From NCBI GenBank assembly GCA_016793095.1, contig JAEUJQ010000026.1:1-64000 (forward strand): a stretch of DNA of 64,000 nt, read 5' to 3'. The notes beneath the pieces are model-generated. The model saw nothing but the letters and a program-made list of their open reading frames with translations, did not search any database and was not told the origin of the DNA. This DNA comes from Myxococcaceae bacterium (lineage in GTDB: Bacteria > Myxococcota > Myxococcia > Myxococcales > Myxococcaceae). Below, piece by piece: positions 17,742-26,579 of the stretch. A program made the position numbers and the translations under genes. The number at the start of each line of letters is the position of its first letter. Positions within the stretch are counted from its first letter, which is position 1.

Positions 17742-18193
17742 GAGTGACACTGCTTCACCTTCTTCCCGCTCCCACACGGACAGGGCTCGTTGCGCCCGAG
17801 CTTCTGCGAGGAGGTGCGCGCGGCGCCCTCGACGTACCGCCACCGGCCGTCCACCTTCTCGAAGCGCGAGTCCTCCTCGAGCGCCACCAGGGCGCCCCGC
17901 TCGACGAAGCGCGCCACGAAGCGAACGCGGCCAGCGGCGTCAGCCGCTCCACCCCGCTCCCGGTCGATGATGGACAAGCCCACCCACCCCACCGAGCGTC
18001 CCCACGCAGCGAGCTCGGCGGCGTCACCAGCTCGTGAGGACGTGGCGACCAGGTACTCGCCCAGCCCCAGCGCGTAGGCCGAGTACCGCGAGCGCATCAG
18101 CGCCTCGGCCGTCTCCGCAGGGACGGAGCCGTCGTGACGGGGCCCGCAGCAGGCCGACAGCGCCGCGCCCGAGCCGCAGGGACACACCGTCAC
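17738..18193 (-). CDS. ychJ: YchJ/UPF0225 family protein with two SEC-C zinc motifs
   Basis: The start is set at GTG 18193, which gives 151 residues and places the N-terminal SEC-C motif at residues 2-16, the same layout and length as Escherichia coli YchJ (about 152). Visible family marks: CPCGSG near the start, ALMRSRYSAYALG, FVARF, SRFEKVDGRW and a C-terminal GRNEPCPCGSGKKVKQCH zinc-binding SEC-C motif. The protein is cytosolic. YchJ proteins have an NTF2-like middle domain; the molecular role is unsettled. Longer in-frame starts upstream would run into Arg-rich, repeat-derived sequence and are rejected. The stop overlaps the following gene. Confidence 0.9.
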   Translation of the reverse strand: MTVCPCGSGAALSACCGPRHDGSVPAETAEALMRSRYSAYALGLGEYLVATSSRAGDAAELAAWGRSVGWVGLSIIDRERGGAADAAGRVRFVARFVERGALVALEEDSRFEKVDGRWRYVEGAARTSSQKLGRNEPCPCGSGKKVKQCHS

Positions 18194-18724
18194 GAGAAGC
18201 CTCGACCGAGAGCGACGTGCATGCGCCGCGGAGCCTCGGGTGCTCGCCCCCGCGACGTCAACGGACAACCCGCTCGACGCGCGACCCACCAGACGTCGCG
18301 GAGCCTCGCGTGCCCGCGTCAACGAACGACCCGCTCGAGGCTCCAGCGCCTGACGTCCACGACGGAGCCAGCCTCAGCCGGCCACGCGAGGGCGCCAGGT
18401 GTCGAGCCGGCGCGCTCGCACGAGCGTGAACCACGCGTCCACCACGGCGCGCGCCTCCCTCGGGTGCTCGCCGCGTCTACGGAGGACCCGTTCGCGAGGC
18501 GCCTGGTCCACCGTCACGAGAGGCCTCTCCTGAGACGACCCGCAGGAGCGCTGGCGCTCGCCCTGGTCGCCTTCTTCGCACGCAGCCTCCTCAGGCCCGA
18601 CGGCGCGCTGACTGGGCCGCGTGGGTGGTGGCGTCACGGCCGGGGGAGGAGGCGGTGGGGGCAACGCAGCAGCAGCCGAGACGCAGGTGAAATGCACCAA
18701 GGGCCTCTTGGCGTGCCCGCCGCG
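18194..18724. other. 531-bp intergenic region with degenerate repeats
   Basis: No convincing gene is visible. The region holds several diverged copies of a roughly 48-bp sequence (listed separately). It also has two copies of a caccgtcacgaga(a/g)gcctc block, at 18185 and 18509. A 108-codon minus-strand frame (18374-18700) contains one repeat copy and a Pro-rich head, with no ribosome site, and looks like chance or remnant sequence. Confidence 0.5.
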
Positions 18725-18750
18725 TCAACGAACGACACGCTCGAGGCGCC
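18231..18750 (-). repeat. Four diverged ~48-bp direct repeats behind the capA-like gene
   Basis: Copies lie at about 18231-18280, 18300-18345, 18453-18503 and 18701-18750. Shared core on the plus strand: gcctcgggtgctcgccgcg, then tcaacgaacgacccgctcg, then aggcgcc. Read on the minus strand the core gives Leu-Glu-Arg-Val-Val-Arg-stop, then Arg-Arg-Gly-Glu-His-Pro-Arg. The last copy forms the real C-terminus and stop of the CapA-like gene. This looks like repeated duplication of a gene tail, or a short dispersed element that supplied that tail. Confidence 0.55.
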
Positions 18751-19960
18751 CCCGGCCGACGATGCGGAACGGCGTCGCGCGCCAGGTGAGCCCGAGCACC
18801 CGGTGCGCACGTACCTCGAGGACGACTGCCTCCTCGGTGCCGCCGTCGGCGCTGCCGTAGCCCTCCTGGTCGAAGAGGAAGTTGCCCAGCGACCACGCGA
18901 CGAGCGTGCTGCCGGTGGGCTGCTCGACGGGCTGCTGCACGTGAGGGTGCGCGCCGAACACCGCCACCACGCCCCGCTCGAAGAGCCACGCGGCGACCCG
19001 GCGCTGGGCGGCCGAGGGGGTGCGCTCGTACTCCTCGCCGAAGTGGACGAGGGCGACGACGACGTCAGCGCGAGCGCGCGCGTCGCGGAGCTGCGCCTCG
19101 AACGTCGACGAGAGCGCCGCGTCGAGCGCCTCACGCGTCGAGGGCCAGGCCAGCAGCGCCACGACCGCGACCGACGCGCCGGTCGTCCTGCTGAGCCACG
19201 GCGCGCCACGAACACCAGCGATGCCTGCGTCGCCCAGCAGGGCCTGAGAGAAGGCCGCGTCAGCGTCGGCGCAGTGGTTGTTCGCGAGCGACAGCGCGTC
19301 GAAGCCGAGGGCGTCGAGGGCCGCGAGGTGCCTGGGCGGCGCGACGAGATCGAGCGCCCCGCGCGCCTCGCCGCCTTCGCGGAAGCACGACTCGAGGTTG
19401 CCGAGCCGCAGGTCGGCGCGGGCGAGCACCGGGCGCACCTCGGCGAAGGCCCGCTCGGGGCCGACGACGTCGAGCGCGCGGGCCGTGGCGCGGCCCACCA
19501 TGACGTCACCCACGACCGCGAGGTGCACGAGGCCGGTGTCGAACCTGGCGGCCAGGCGGCGAGCCGACAGGCTCGGGTCTGGCGGGCGCTCACTGCGCTC
19601 GAGCTGCCAGCCGCGGAAGACGTAGCGCGTGAGCGTGCCCTTCGAGCGCACGATGACGTCGTCACCTTCGACGAAGAGGCCGTCGAGCTCGAGGGCCGAC
19701 GACATCCACCGCACCGAGGGCTGCCCGGCGCGCCGGGTGACGACGGCGAGGTGGTGGTTGAGCCATGGCGTGTGCCCGTAGTCCATCCACCCCGACTGAT
19801 GCGGCGCCACCCCACGCTCGTTCTCGTCCCGTCGGATCACCCAGCGCAGCTCGGCCTGCTCGCGACGCCCGTCGACGCGGGTCGTGAGCTCGAGCGCGGT
19901 GACGAGGTGAGCGCCCTCGAGGGCAGCGGCGCAGGCGAGGGCGGTGAGGGCCGGGCCCAC
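18725..19960 (-). CDS. CapA-like metallophosphatase-fold protein
   Basis: The 411-residue product starts at GTG 19960, only 4 bp after the DUF3160 gene stop, so the two form an operon. The hydrophobic start suggests export. Residues 1-145 are an extra N-terminal domain. From about 148 the CapA/PGA_cap fold is clear: VVGDVMVGR, NLESCF, LANNHCAD, VHFGEEYE, FGAHPHV and SLGNFLFDQ carry the Asp/Asn/His metal ligands of calcineurin-like phosphoesterases. CapA relatives act in poly-gamma-glutamate capsule handling, but many are of unknown substrate. No capB, capC or ligase genes are nearby. The C-terminus (RLERVVR) is formed by one copy of the adjacent repeat. Confidence 0.8.
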   Translation of the reverse strand: MGPALTALACAAALEGAHLVTALELTTRVDGRREQAELRWVIRRDENERGVAPHQSGWMDYGHTPWLNHHLAVVTRRAGQPSVRWMSSALELDGLFVEGDDVIVRSKGTLTRYVFRGWQLERSERPPDPSLSARRLAARFDTGLVHLAVVGDVMVGRATARALDVVGPERAFAEVRPVLARADLRLGNLESCFREGGEARGALDLVAPPRHLAALDALGFDALSLANNHCADADAAFSQALLGDAGIAGVRGAPWLSRTTGASVAVVALLAWPSTREALDAALSSTFEAQLRDARARADVVVALVHFGEEYERTPSAAQRRVAAWLFERGVVAVFGAHPHVQQPVEQPTGSTLVAWSLGNFLFDQEGYGSADGGTEEAVVLEVRAHRVLGLTWRATPFRIVGRGRLERVVR

Positions 19961-19964
19961 GCCG

Positions 19965-22361
19965 TCACTCCCCCGTCATCGAGTCGAAGCGGTTCAGGCG
20001 CGCCTTCTCGTCGACGACGAAGACCGGCCTGGTCCAGGGCGGCAGCTTCGGCCTTGCGTCACCGGAGAGCATGGCGCGCCAGGCGGGGTCCGACAGGCGC
20101 TCCTTCGCCACCACCTCGTAGAAAGACAAGACGCCGCCGCGGCCCACCGCCGGCTTCCCGTCGCGCGGGAAGACGACGTACACCGGGTGCACCCACCCCG
20201 AGGCCACGTGCTGCACGCCGTCGGGCCCGGTGAAGACGTCGGCGATGAGGCGCGAGTTGTTCTCGTCGAGCAGGAGCCAGCGGTCGCGGTCCTTGCCGGT
20301 GATGAGCGTCTCTTCCCAGAAGTGCTCGAGGTCGCCGCCGATGAACTTGATGAGGTGGTAGTCCTCGGGCGAGAGCGGCTTGCCCGCGAGCTCCTTGCGA
20401 GAGATGGCCTCGAGCTTCGCCACCAGCGCCTCGAAGCGCGTGAAGGGCTTGTCGAGCCTGGGAGGAAACAGCGCGCGATCGGCGAGGCCGGCGCGGAGGG
20501 AGGCGAGCACGACGCCGGCGCGGGCGTAGACGGCGACCTCGGGCACGACGTACCCGCGATCGTCGATGGCCTCCTCGGTGTCCTCGAAGCCGGGGCCGCC
20601 CATCTCGGCCACGGCCTGCTTCGCGTACAGCACCGTGTCGTGCTTCAGCTCGGCGTAGCCCGCGAGGTACGAGCTGAGCCGCAGCGTCTCGTACGCGCGA
20701 CCCGTCATGAAGGGCGGCAGGCCCGCGGGCACGGGCTCGAGGAGCGGCTGCATCGAGTACATCCACCCGGCGACCGCCTCGGACGGCGCGCGGGTCGCGA
20801 GCAGCTTCGGCATCGTCGACTCGAGCCGGCTCCGGTTCGTCAGGTAGCCGTCGAAGCGCGAGAGGTTCTCGGGCTCGAGCAGCGTCGCGGCGAGCTTCGA
20901 GCCGAACATCGCCGGCACCTCGAGCGCGCGCACGAAGGTCTTCTGGGTCGCCTGAGGCTCGACGAGGGACTGGAAGATGACGGCGTCGAGCACCGCGCGC
21001 TGCGAGAAGAAGTGGAACGCGCCCTGCGCCTCGAGCGCCGGCCCCTTCACCGTCTTCGTGACGACGCTCTGCACCTGCGGCTTCGGCAGCTTCGCGAGGC
21101 GCTCCCTCAAGGCCGTGAAGGCGGCCTCGTCGTCGAGGTTCGGGGTGGCGGCGACCGCGCCGAGCAGCTCTCGAAACGAGGCGTCGTCTGGAGGCCCGAC
21201 GAGGAAGCCCACCGCCTCGTCGATGGCCCTCCAGCGCGCGAGGAGGTCGCCCTTCGAGCTGGCGAGGCCGAGCAGCGTGGCGCCGCGGGTAGCGAGCTCG
21301 GAGTCGAACGACAACAGCACCCGCGACAGCCACATGGTGGCGCGGAAGTACGCCTGCAGCCTGGTGCGCTTCAGGTAGTGCCCGCGCACCGAGTACATCG
21401 AGTAGTCCTCCTTGAAGTCGCCGGGGTACTCGTAGACGCCAGGCTTCTCGACGGCCGTCGCGTCGAGCACCCGCGCCACCTCGTCGGTGACGCGCGCGGC
21501 GAGCGGCTCAGGCAGCCCCTTCGGCAGCAGCGTGGGGGTCGCGCTGCGCGTCGCCTGCGTGAAGGCACGCGCCACCTCGGCGGTATCGACCCCCACCGAG
21601 CTTCCCTCGCTTCCGTCGTCGTCCACCTCGAGGTCGGCGCTCGCGAGGAACACGTGGGCGACGGCGAGGAACACGAGGTTGTCATCGACGGCGCGCGCCC
21701 ACTTCGTGCCCGTGAGCGCGGCACGCTGGGCGAGCGTCTCGGCGAAGAGGCCGTCCACCAGGGCAGTCAGCTCGGGGAGCAGCCTGGTCGTCTCGGCCTC
21801 GGCCAGCGTGTAGTCGAAGAAGAGGTGCAGGTGGTGCAGCACCACGTCCGCCGTCACGACGCTGGGCAACGACGTGAGGAAGCGGCGCTTGATGACGAAC
21901 CCGTCCTCGCTGTTGACGTCCTCGCTCGAGATGAGCAGCGGGCGGTAGCGGTTCTGCTCGTACAGCTGGAAGAACTCGTCGTAGGCGCGGTTGCCGTCGA
22001 CGGCGACGCCTTCCTTCTCGAGCACCGCGAGGGTGCCCTTCGCGTCGAGCAGCTGGGCCAGGTACTTCCAGCCCGGGGCCGTCGCGGCGCCAGCGTCGAG
22101 CGTGCCCCAGGCGATGGTGGGCGGGGTGTCGGAGAAGGCCTTCGCCGCGAAGGGCGTCTGGGGGACGGCGACCGGCACCTCGGCGCTGAGTGAGCCCAGC
22201 GTCACCGTCACCCGCTTCGAGGGCGCTGGACCGGCGGCGGCGCTCGTCCCTGCGTCGGGCGCGACGGACGGGCCTGCGTCCGCGGCTGCCGTCTTCTTGT
22301 CGCAGCGCGAACACGAGAGGGCGAGCAACGACAGCAGCAAGGCTGTGAGGGGCGTGCGCAT
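19965..22361 (-). CDS. DUF3160 lipoprotein
   Basis: The start at ATG 22361 gives 798 residues with a good lipobox (LLALSC). An upstream open frame is in the antisense of the divergent gene and is ignored. A short Ala/Asp/Gly linker follows the lipid anchor. The body matches the DUF3160 pattern by eye: SSEDVNSEDGFV, a helical TADVVLHHLHLFFDYTL block, and near the end WLLLDENNSRLIADVF and GWVHPVYVVFPRDG. DUF3160 proteins are large, helical and extracytoplasmic with no established function. The 4-bp spacing to the CapA-like gene argues for a joint role at the cell envelope. A 45-bp gap separates it from the divergent FG-GAP lipoprotein. Confidence 0.8.
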   Translation of the reverse strand: MRTPLTALLLSLLALSCSRCDKKTAAADAGPSVAPDAGTSAAAGPAPSKRVTVTLGSLSAEVPVAVPQTPFAAKAFSDTPPTIAWGTLDAGAATAPGWKYLAQLLDAKGTLAVLEKEGVAVDGNRAYDEFFQLYEQNRYRPLLISSEDVNSEDGFVIKRRFLTSLPSVVTADVVLHHLHLFFDYTLAEAETTRLLPELTALVDGLFAETLAQRAALTGTKWARAVDDNLVFLAVAHVFLASADLEVDDDGSEGSSVGVDTAEVARAFTQATRSATPTLLPKGLPEPLAARVTDEVARVLDATAVEKPGVYEYPGDFKEDYSMYSVRGHYLKRTRLQAYFRATMWLSRVLLSFDSELATRGATLLGLASSKGDLLARWRAIDEAVGFLVGPPDDASFRELLGAVAATPNLDDEAAFTALRERLAKLPKPQVQSVVTKTVKGPALEAQGAFHFFSQRAVLDAVIFQSLVEPQATQKTFVRALEVPAMFGSKLAATLLEPENLSRFDGYLTNRSRLESTMPKLLATRAPSEAVAGWMYSMQPLLEPVPAGLPPFMTGRAYETLRLSSYLAGYAELKHDTVLYAKQAVAEMGGPGFEDTEEAIDDRGYVVPEVAVYARAGVVLASLRAGLADRALFPPRLDKPFTRFEALVAKLEAISRKELAGKPLSPEDYHLIKFIGGDLEHFWEETLITGKDRDRWLLLDENNSRLIADVFTGPDGVQHVASGWVHPVYVVFPRDGKPAVGRGGVLSFYEVVAKERLSDPAWRAMLSGDARPKLPPWTRPVFVVDEKARLNRFDSMTGE

Positions 22362-22406
22362 GGCGAGGGTCTTGCCAGAGTCGTGGCGAGGTGACACGCA
22401 CCACGC

Positions 22407-24728
22407 ATGCGCACCCTCTGCGTGAGCGCCAGCTCCCTTCCCCACCGGCCCGACGCGAGGTCGGCGCTGATGCTCGTCTCCCTCGCCCTCGCCGCGTGCC
22501 AGTGCACGAACCAGGTCTCGGTGCGCGACCGGATGATGGACGGCGGCAGCGACGCGGGCGTGCCCGGCGGCGGCGCGGGTGGGATTGGCACGGCCGGCGG
22601 CTCGGCGGGCGGAGCGGCCGGTGGAGCTGGCGGTGGCGCGCCCTCGTGCGTCGATGGCGACCCATGCGGCGACGGGGGCGTGTGCGCCGGTGGCACCTGC
22701 TGCGCCTCGTCGCTCGCCTGCGGCGGCGCGTGCTGCGGCGCGGGCGCCGTGTGCAGCTTCGAGCGGTGCCTGCCTCCGGGGGCGGCCTGTCGAGACAGCG
22801 CCGAGTGCGCGATGGGCGAGTTCTGCGACCTCGCAGGCTCGCGGCCGGGACAGAGCGACGGAGGCGTCTGCCTCGCCGCGCCCACGCCTGGCCAGTGCCT
22901 GCCCCAACCGCCCGCCTGTCCACCCGACGCCGGCGCCGCAGCCGGTCGGCGCTGCATCGAGCCCTGCCGCTTCACACGCACGGCGCAGACCTTCCGCCCG
23001 ACGGTGAAGTACGCCTGGGGAGATCCCACGCCCCCGTACGCCTCTGACGTCATGATGGCGCCGATCGTCGCGCAGCTCACGGACGACGACTGCGACGGCC
23101 GCATCACCGCGCAGGACAGGCCCGAGATCGTCGTCATCACCTTCGAGAGCGGCCGCTACACCGAGATCGGCGTGGTGCACGCCCTCACGGTGAAGAACGG
23201 CGCGCTCGTCGAGCTGTGGAGCCGGCCTGGTGTGCTGAGCGCGATGAGTCAGCTCGCGTCAGGCGACCTCGACGGCCAGCCGGGCAACGAGGTGGTGGGC
23301 TGCGGCGCCACCGGGCCGGTCGCCTTGCGCGGGGTGGACGGCACGGTGCGGTGGACCGCCACCGGCAACGCCTGCAGCATGCTGTCCCTCGCCGACCTCG
23401 ACGGTGACGGGGTGGTCGAGGTCGTCACCGAGTCGCAGGTCTTCGACGGGCGCACCGGCGCCCTGAAGTTCGCCCTCCCGGTCGGCGCGAACACCGTGCC
23501 GGCAGACGTGGACGGCGACGGCGTGCAGGACCTCGTGTCTGCGGCCGACGTCGCGCTGATCGACGGCGGCTTCCTCGCGCGCGTCACCGGCCCCGCGGGC
23601 TTCGTGGCGATCGGCGATCTCGACAAGAACGGCCGCGCCGACATCGTCTCGGTGAACTCCAGCACGCACACGCTCGCCGTGTGGACGTACGATCCCACAG
23701 CGCCGACGAAGGGCACGCTGGTGCGCAGCGGCATCGACATCAACCAGACGCTCTCGCCGTCGCTCTGCCCCATGGGGAGCGCGGGGAACATCGGCGGTGG
23801 TGGCCCGCCCACGCTCGGCGACTTCAACGGCGACGGGTACCCTGACGTCGCGCTCGCGGGCGGCGTCGGCTACGCGGTGTTCGACGGGCGCAAGCTGATG
23901 GACGGCGTGACGCCAGCCAACCAGACGCTCTTGTGGATCCGTCAGACCCAGGACTGCTCGTCAGCGGCCACCGGCAGCACGCTCTTCGACTTCGACGGCG
24001 ATGGCCGCGTGGAGGTCGTCTACGGCGACGAGGTGAACCTGCACGTCTACGACTCGGCGACGGGCAACGAGCTGTTCACCACCTGCAACACGTCAGGCAC
24101 GCTCATCGAGTACCCGTTGGTCGCTGACATCGACAACGACGGCCAGGCCGATCTCATCGTCGCGGCGAACGCCTACGCCTTCACCTGCCCCGGCGCGCCG
24201 TCCACGCGCATCTCAGGCGTCCGCGTCTTCCGCAGCATGGACGACAACTGGGTGGTGACGCGGCGGGTCTGGAACCAGCACGCGTACAGCGTCACCAACA
24301 TCGAAGAGGACGGCACGGTGCCGCGGCGACCTGCACGGAACTGGACGGTGAGCGGCCTCAACAACTTCCGTCAGAACAAGCAGCCGGGGCTCGAGTTCGC
24401 GGCGGCCGACGCGGTGGTGAACGTGGTGGGGGCCTGCGTCAACGACGGCGTCAGCTACCGCATCACCGTGCGCAACATCGGCGAGGCGACGCTCCCCGCC
24501 GGCGTGCGGGTCGAGCTGGTCGCGAACCCCGGCGGCGTGCAGCAGGTGCTGGTGAGCTTCACCACCACCCGCAGCCTCGGCCCCACCCAGGCCGAGACGT
24601 TCTCGTACTCCACGATGGCCAACGTCGGCGCGCAGCCGGTGGTGGCGCGGCTCGACGTGGGCGCAGTTCGCGAGTGCCGCTCGGACAACAACACCTCGGC
24701 GCCGCCCACCTTCGGCTGCATCAACTGA
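22407..24728 (+). CDS. FG-GAP/VCBS-repeat surface lipoprotein with Cys-rich head
   Basis: The 773-residue product starts at ATG 22407; ATG 22470 is an alternative but leaves no basic n-region. The lipobox is LAAC at 27-30. A Gly-rich linker (about 45-75) is followed by a Cys-rich section with about 15 cysteines (75-190). The main body has FG-GAP/VCBS calcium loops (DLDGDGVVEVV, DVDGDGVQDLV, DFNGDGYPDVA, DFDGDGRVEVV, DIDNDGQADLI), consistent with a beta-propeller. The last 110 residues resemble a CARDB-type adhesion module (ITVRNIGEATLPAGVRVEL). The protein is probably displayed on the outer surface. Such proteins are frequent in myxobacteria; ligands are unknown. Its stop codon lies in a hairpin shared with the convergent gene. 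Confidence 0.8.
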   Translation: MRTLCVSASSLPHRPDARSALMLVSLALAACQCTNQVSVRDRMMDGGSDAGVPGGGAGGIGTAGGSAGGAAGGAGGGAPSCVDGDPCGDGGVCAGGTCCASSLACGGACCGAGAVCSFERCLPPGAACRDSAECAMGEFCDLAGSRPGQSDGGVCLAAPTPGQCLPQPPACPPDAGAAAGRRCIEPCRFTRTAQTFRPTVKYAWGDPTPPYASDVMMAPIVAQLTDDDCDGRITAQDRPEIVVITFESGRYTEIGVVHALTVKNGALVELWSRPGVLSAMSQLASGDLDGQPGNEVVGCGATGPVALRGVDGTVRWTATGNACSMLSLADLDGDGVVEVVTESQVFDGRTGALKFALPVGANTVPADVDGDGVQDLVSAADVALIDGGFLARVTGPAGFVAIGDLDKNGRADIVSVNSSTHTLAVWTYDPTAPTKGTLVRSGIDINQTLSPSLCPMGSAGNIGGGGPPTLGDFNGDGYPDVALAGGVGYAVFDGRKLMDGVTPANQTLLWIRQTQDCSSAATGSTLFDFDGDGRVEVVYGDEVNLHVYDSATGNELFTTCNTSGTLIEYPLVADIDNDGQADLIVAANAYAFTCPGAPSTRISGVRVFRSMDDNWVVTRRVWNQHAYSVTNIEEDGTVPRRPARNWTVSGLNNFRQNKQPGLEFAAADAVVNVVGACVNDGVSYRITVRNIGEATLPAGVRVELVANPGGVQQVLVSFTTTRSLGPTQAETFSYSTMANVGAQPVVARLDVGAVRECRSDNNTSAPPTFGCIN

Positions 24729-24744
24729 CGGGCTCACCGTCAGT
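24724..24744. terminator. Perfect dyad over two convergent stop codons
   Basis: An 8-bp perfect stem (ACTGACGG with CCGTCAGT, loop GCTCA) spans the stops of the FG-GAP gene and the PilT-like gene. It could act as a bidirectional terminator, although no T tract follows on either strand. Confidence 0.4.
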
Positions 24745-25720
24745 GGTGCAGGGTGCGCAGCCACTCGCGTGAACGCTCGAAGGTCAACTGTCCGTCCATG
24801 CCGCCGCCCTCGAGCGCCGTGGGCAGCATCGCGAAGTGGTTCTGCCGCACCACCGACCGGACCGCCGAGGTCGCTTTGAGGATCTCCATCTCGGGCACGA
24901 GGCCACCCAGCCGCTCGAACGGCACCAGCCGCTGCGAGACGACCGCGACGAGGGAGTCGGCCAGCTGCGCGCAGATCGACGGGTGCGCGTCAGGCGGGAA
25001 CGACGCGACGATGCGCTGCAGCGCCTCGGTGGCGTTGGCCGCGTGCATGGTGGCGAGGACGAGGTGCCCGGTCTCGGCGGCGTTGAGCGTCACCCGCATC
25101 ACGGCAGGCTCGCGCATCTCTCCGACGAGCAGCACGTCGGGGTTCTCACGGAGCCCGTCGATGATGCCGCGCTCGAAGCTGGGCGTGTCGCGCCCGACCT
25201 CCCGTTGGCGGATGAAGGACAGCTTCGGCTCGAACACGTACTCGATGGGGCTCTCGAGCGTGATGATGTGCCGCGCCTCGTGCTGGTTGAGCTCCTGCAC
25301 CATCGCCGCGAGCGTCGTCGTCTTCCCGCTGCCGGTGGCGCCGCTCACGACGATGAGTCCCGCCTTCGCTTTGAGCAGCTGCCGCAGCTGCGGGCTGAGG
25401 TGCAGGTGCTCGAAGGACACGTCGGCGAGCGACAGCACCCGCAGCGCGAGCCCCACGCCGCGCCACGTCTTGAGCACGTTCACCCTCACGCGATGGCCGT
25501 GCAGCGTCATCGCCAGGTCCGCCGAGCCCTGGTGCTGGAAGCGGTCCCAGGCCGGCCCTGGCAGCAGGTCCTTCGCGAGCGCGAGGAGCTGCTCGGCCGA
25601 GGCGAGCTGGCCCTGAGGCTTGAGGCCGTCACGGGATCGGAACGTCACCGGCAGGCCCGGCTCGAGGTGGATGTCGCTGGCTCCGCCCTTCAGTGCCGCT
25701 GCAACGAGTTCGTGGAGCAT
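24740..25720 (-). CDS. PilT-type secretion/pilus retraction ATPase, isolated
   Basis: The 326-residue cytosolic hexameric ATPase has all the family marks: ASDIHLE (14-20), Walker A GATGSGKT (127-134), the Asp-box region around LESPIEYVF, Walker B DVLLVGEM (195-202) and the His-box GHLVLATMH (218-226). The C-terminal part has the PilT-like AVRSVVRQ and GMDGQLTF segments, but the end is short for PilT (usually about 345-370). PilT powers type IV pilus retraction. No pilus genes are beside it, so this is likely an accessory paralogue. A 126-bp gap separates it from the upstream TPR gene, which is read in the same direction. Confidence 0.85.
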   Translation of the reverse strand: MLHELVAAALKGGASDIHLEPGLPVTFRSRDGLKPQGQLASAEQLLALAKDLLPGPAWDRFQHQGSADLAMTLHGHRVRVNVLKTWRGVGLALRVLSLADVSFEHLHLSPQLRQLLKAKAGLIVVSGATGSGKTTTLAAMVQELNQHEARHIITLESPIEYVFEPKLSFIRQREVGRDTPSFERGIIDGLRENPDVLLVGEMREPAVMRVTLNAAETGHLVLATMHAANATEALQRIVASFPPDAHPSICAQLADSLVAVVSQRLVPFERLGGLVPEMEILKATSAVRSVVRQNHFAMLPTALEGGGMDGQLTFERSREWLRTLHH

Positions 25721-25846
25721 GGTGTCAGGAGAGAGGGCACGATCGATGCCAGCGCGACGAACGGGTTCTCGCGGATCTGGAGAGACGCGCTGCGCAGCTT
25801 CTGCCGGGGCTCGCTCCCTCGAGCGTGGACGCCCGCACGGGGTGCG

Positions 25847-26443
25847 TCAACGTTCGTCGAGGTCGAGCAGCGCTTCGTACCAGGCCAGGTGGAGATCTCG
25901 CAGCGCACGCGCCAGCGGGCGGGCGGCGTCACCGCCCTTCTGCTCCAGGACGGCGGCGGGCGACTGCTCGGAGACCGGCTCGTCGAGCAGCCCCCGTCGG
26001 ACGAACGTCTTCGCGTCCTCCAGGGCCTCGCGACCCTGCATCGGCAACGACGGCGCGAGGGCGTCCGCCTGGGCGAGCCACCCGTCGGGTGATGGCGCCT
26101 CGGGGCGCTCACCGCGGAGCATCCGCTCGAGGCGAACGTGCTCGTCGGAGGGGTGGAGGAACGGCTTGTGCTGGCTGTGGAGCACCTGGCTGAGCGTGCT
26201 CACCGCCTGGTGGAGCAGGAACGCGTACTCGCCCCGGCCGTCGAGCGTCTGCGCACGCCGGAAGGCGCCGAGGGCCCGGCGCAGGTGACCGCGCGCCGCG
26301 TACAGCTCGCCCAGGCGGAGCCAGGCTTCGTGGAGCCGCCCGCCGGAGCCGCGGATGACGTCCCACAGCTGCTGCTCAGCCGCCTCCAGCTCGTTCCGCT
26401 CGAGCAGTCGCTTTGCGTCTTCCAGTCCCATCGCCCGCACCAT
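25847..26443 (-). CDS. Small cytosolic TPR-like protein
   Basis: The product is about 198 residues from ATG 26443, with ATG 26431 almost equally likely; neither has a clear ribosome site. There is no signal peptide. Two TPR-like helix pairs open the protein (AKRLLERNELEAAEQQLWDV and AWLRLGELYAARGHLRRAL). A mainly helical, Leu/Ala/Glu-rich tail ends in ALLDLDER. It lies upstream of the PilT-like gene on the same strand and could be co-transcribed. No specific function is visible. Confidence 0.6.
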   Translation of the reverse strand: MVRAMGLEDAKRLLERNELEAAEQQLWDVIRGSGGRLHEAWLRLGELYAARGHLRRALGAFRRAQTLDGRGEYAFLLHQAVSTLSQVLHSQHKPFLHPSDEHVRLERMLRGERPEAPSPDGWLAQADALAPSLPMQGREALEDAKTFVRRGLLDEPVSEQSPAAVLEQKGGDAARPLARALRDLHLAWYEALLDLDER

Positions 26444-26579
26444 GGCGCAGCTGAGGAGGCTGGACCATCGATGCTCCACTGGAGCGCGCCGGCGCTGGAG
26501 CGTGTCAGCTCCGACTCCCGCAACCAGTTGGAAGTAGACCGGTCCTCAGATGGCACGGATGGTGATCTGAGCCCTGCGC

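Noticed and set aside
18374-18700. 108-codon minus-strand gene in the repeat-bearing gap
   Set aside because: No ribosome site, Pro-rich unfamiliar head, and part of it is one of the diverged repeats.
18725-19960. Capsule (poly-gamma-glutamate) synthesis locus
   Set aside because: Only a CapA-like protein is present; no ligase or export genes accompany it.
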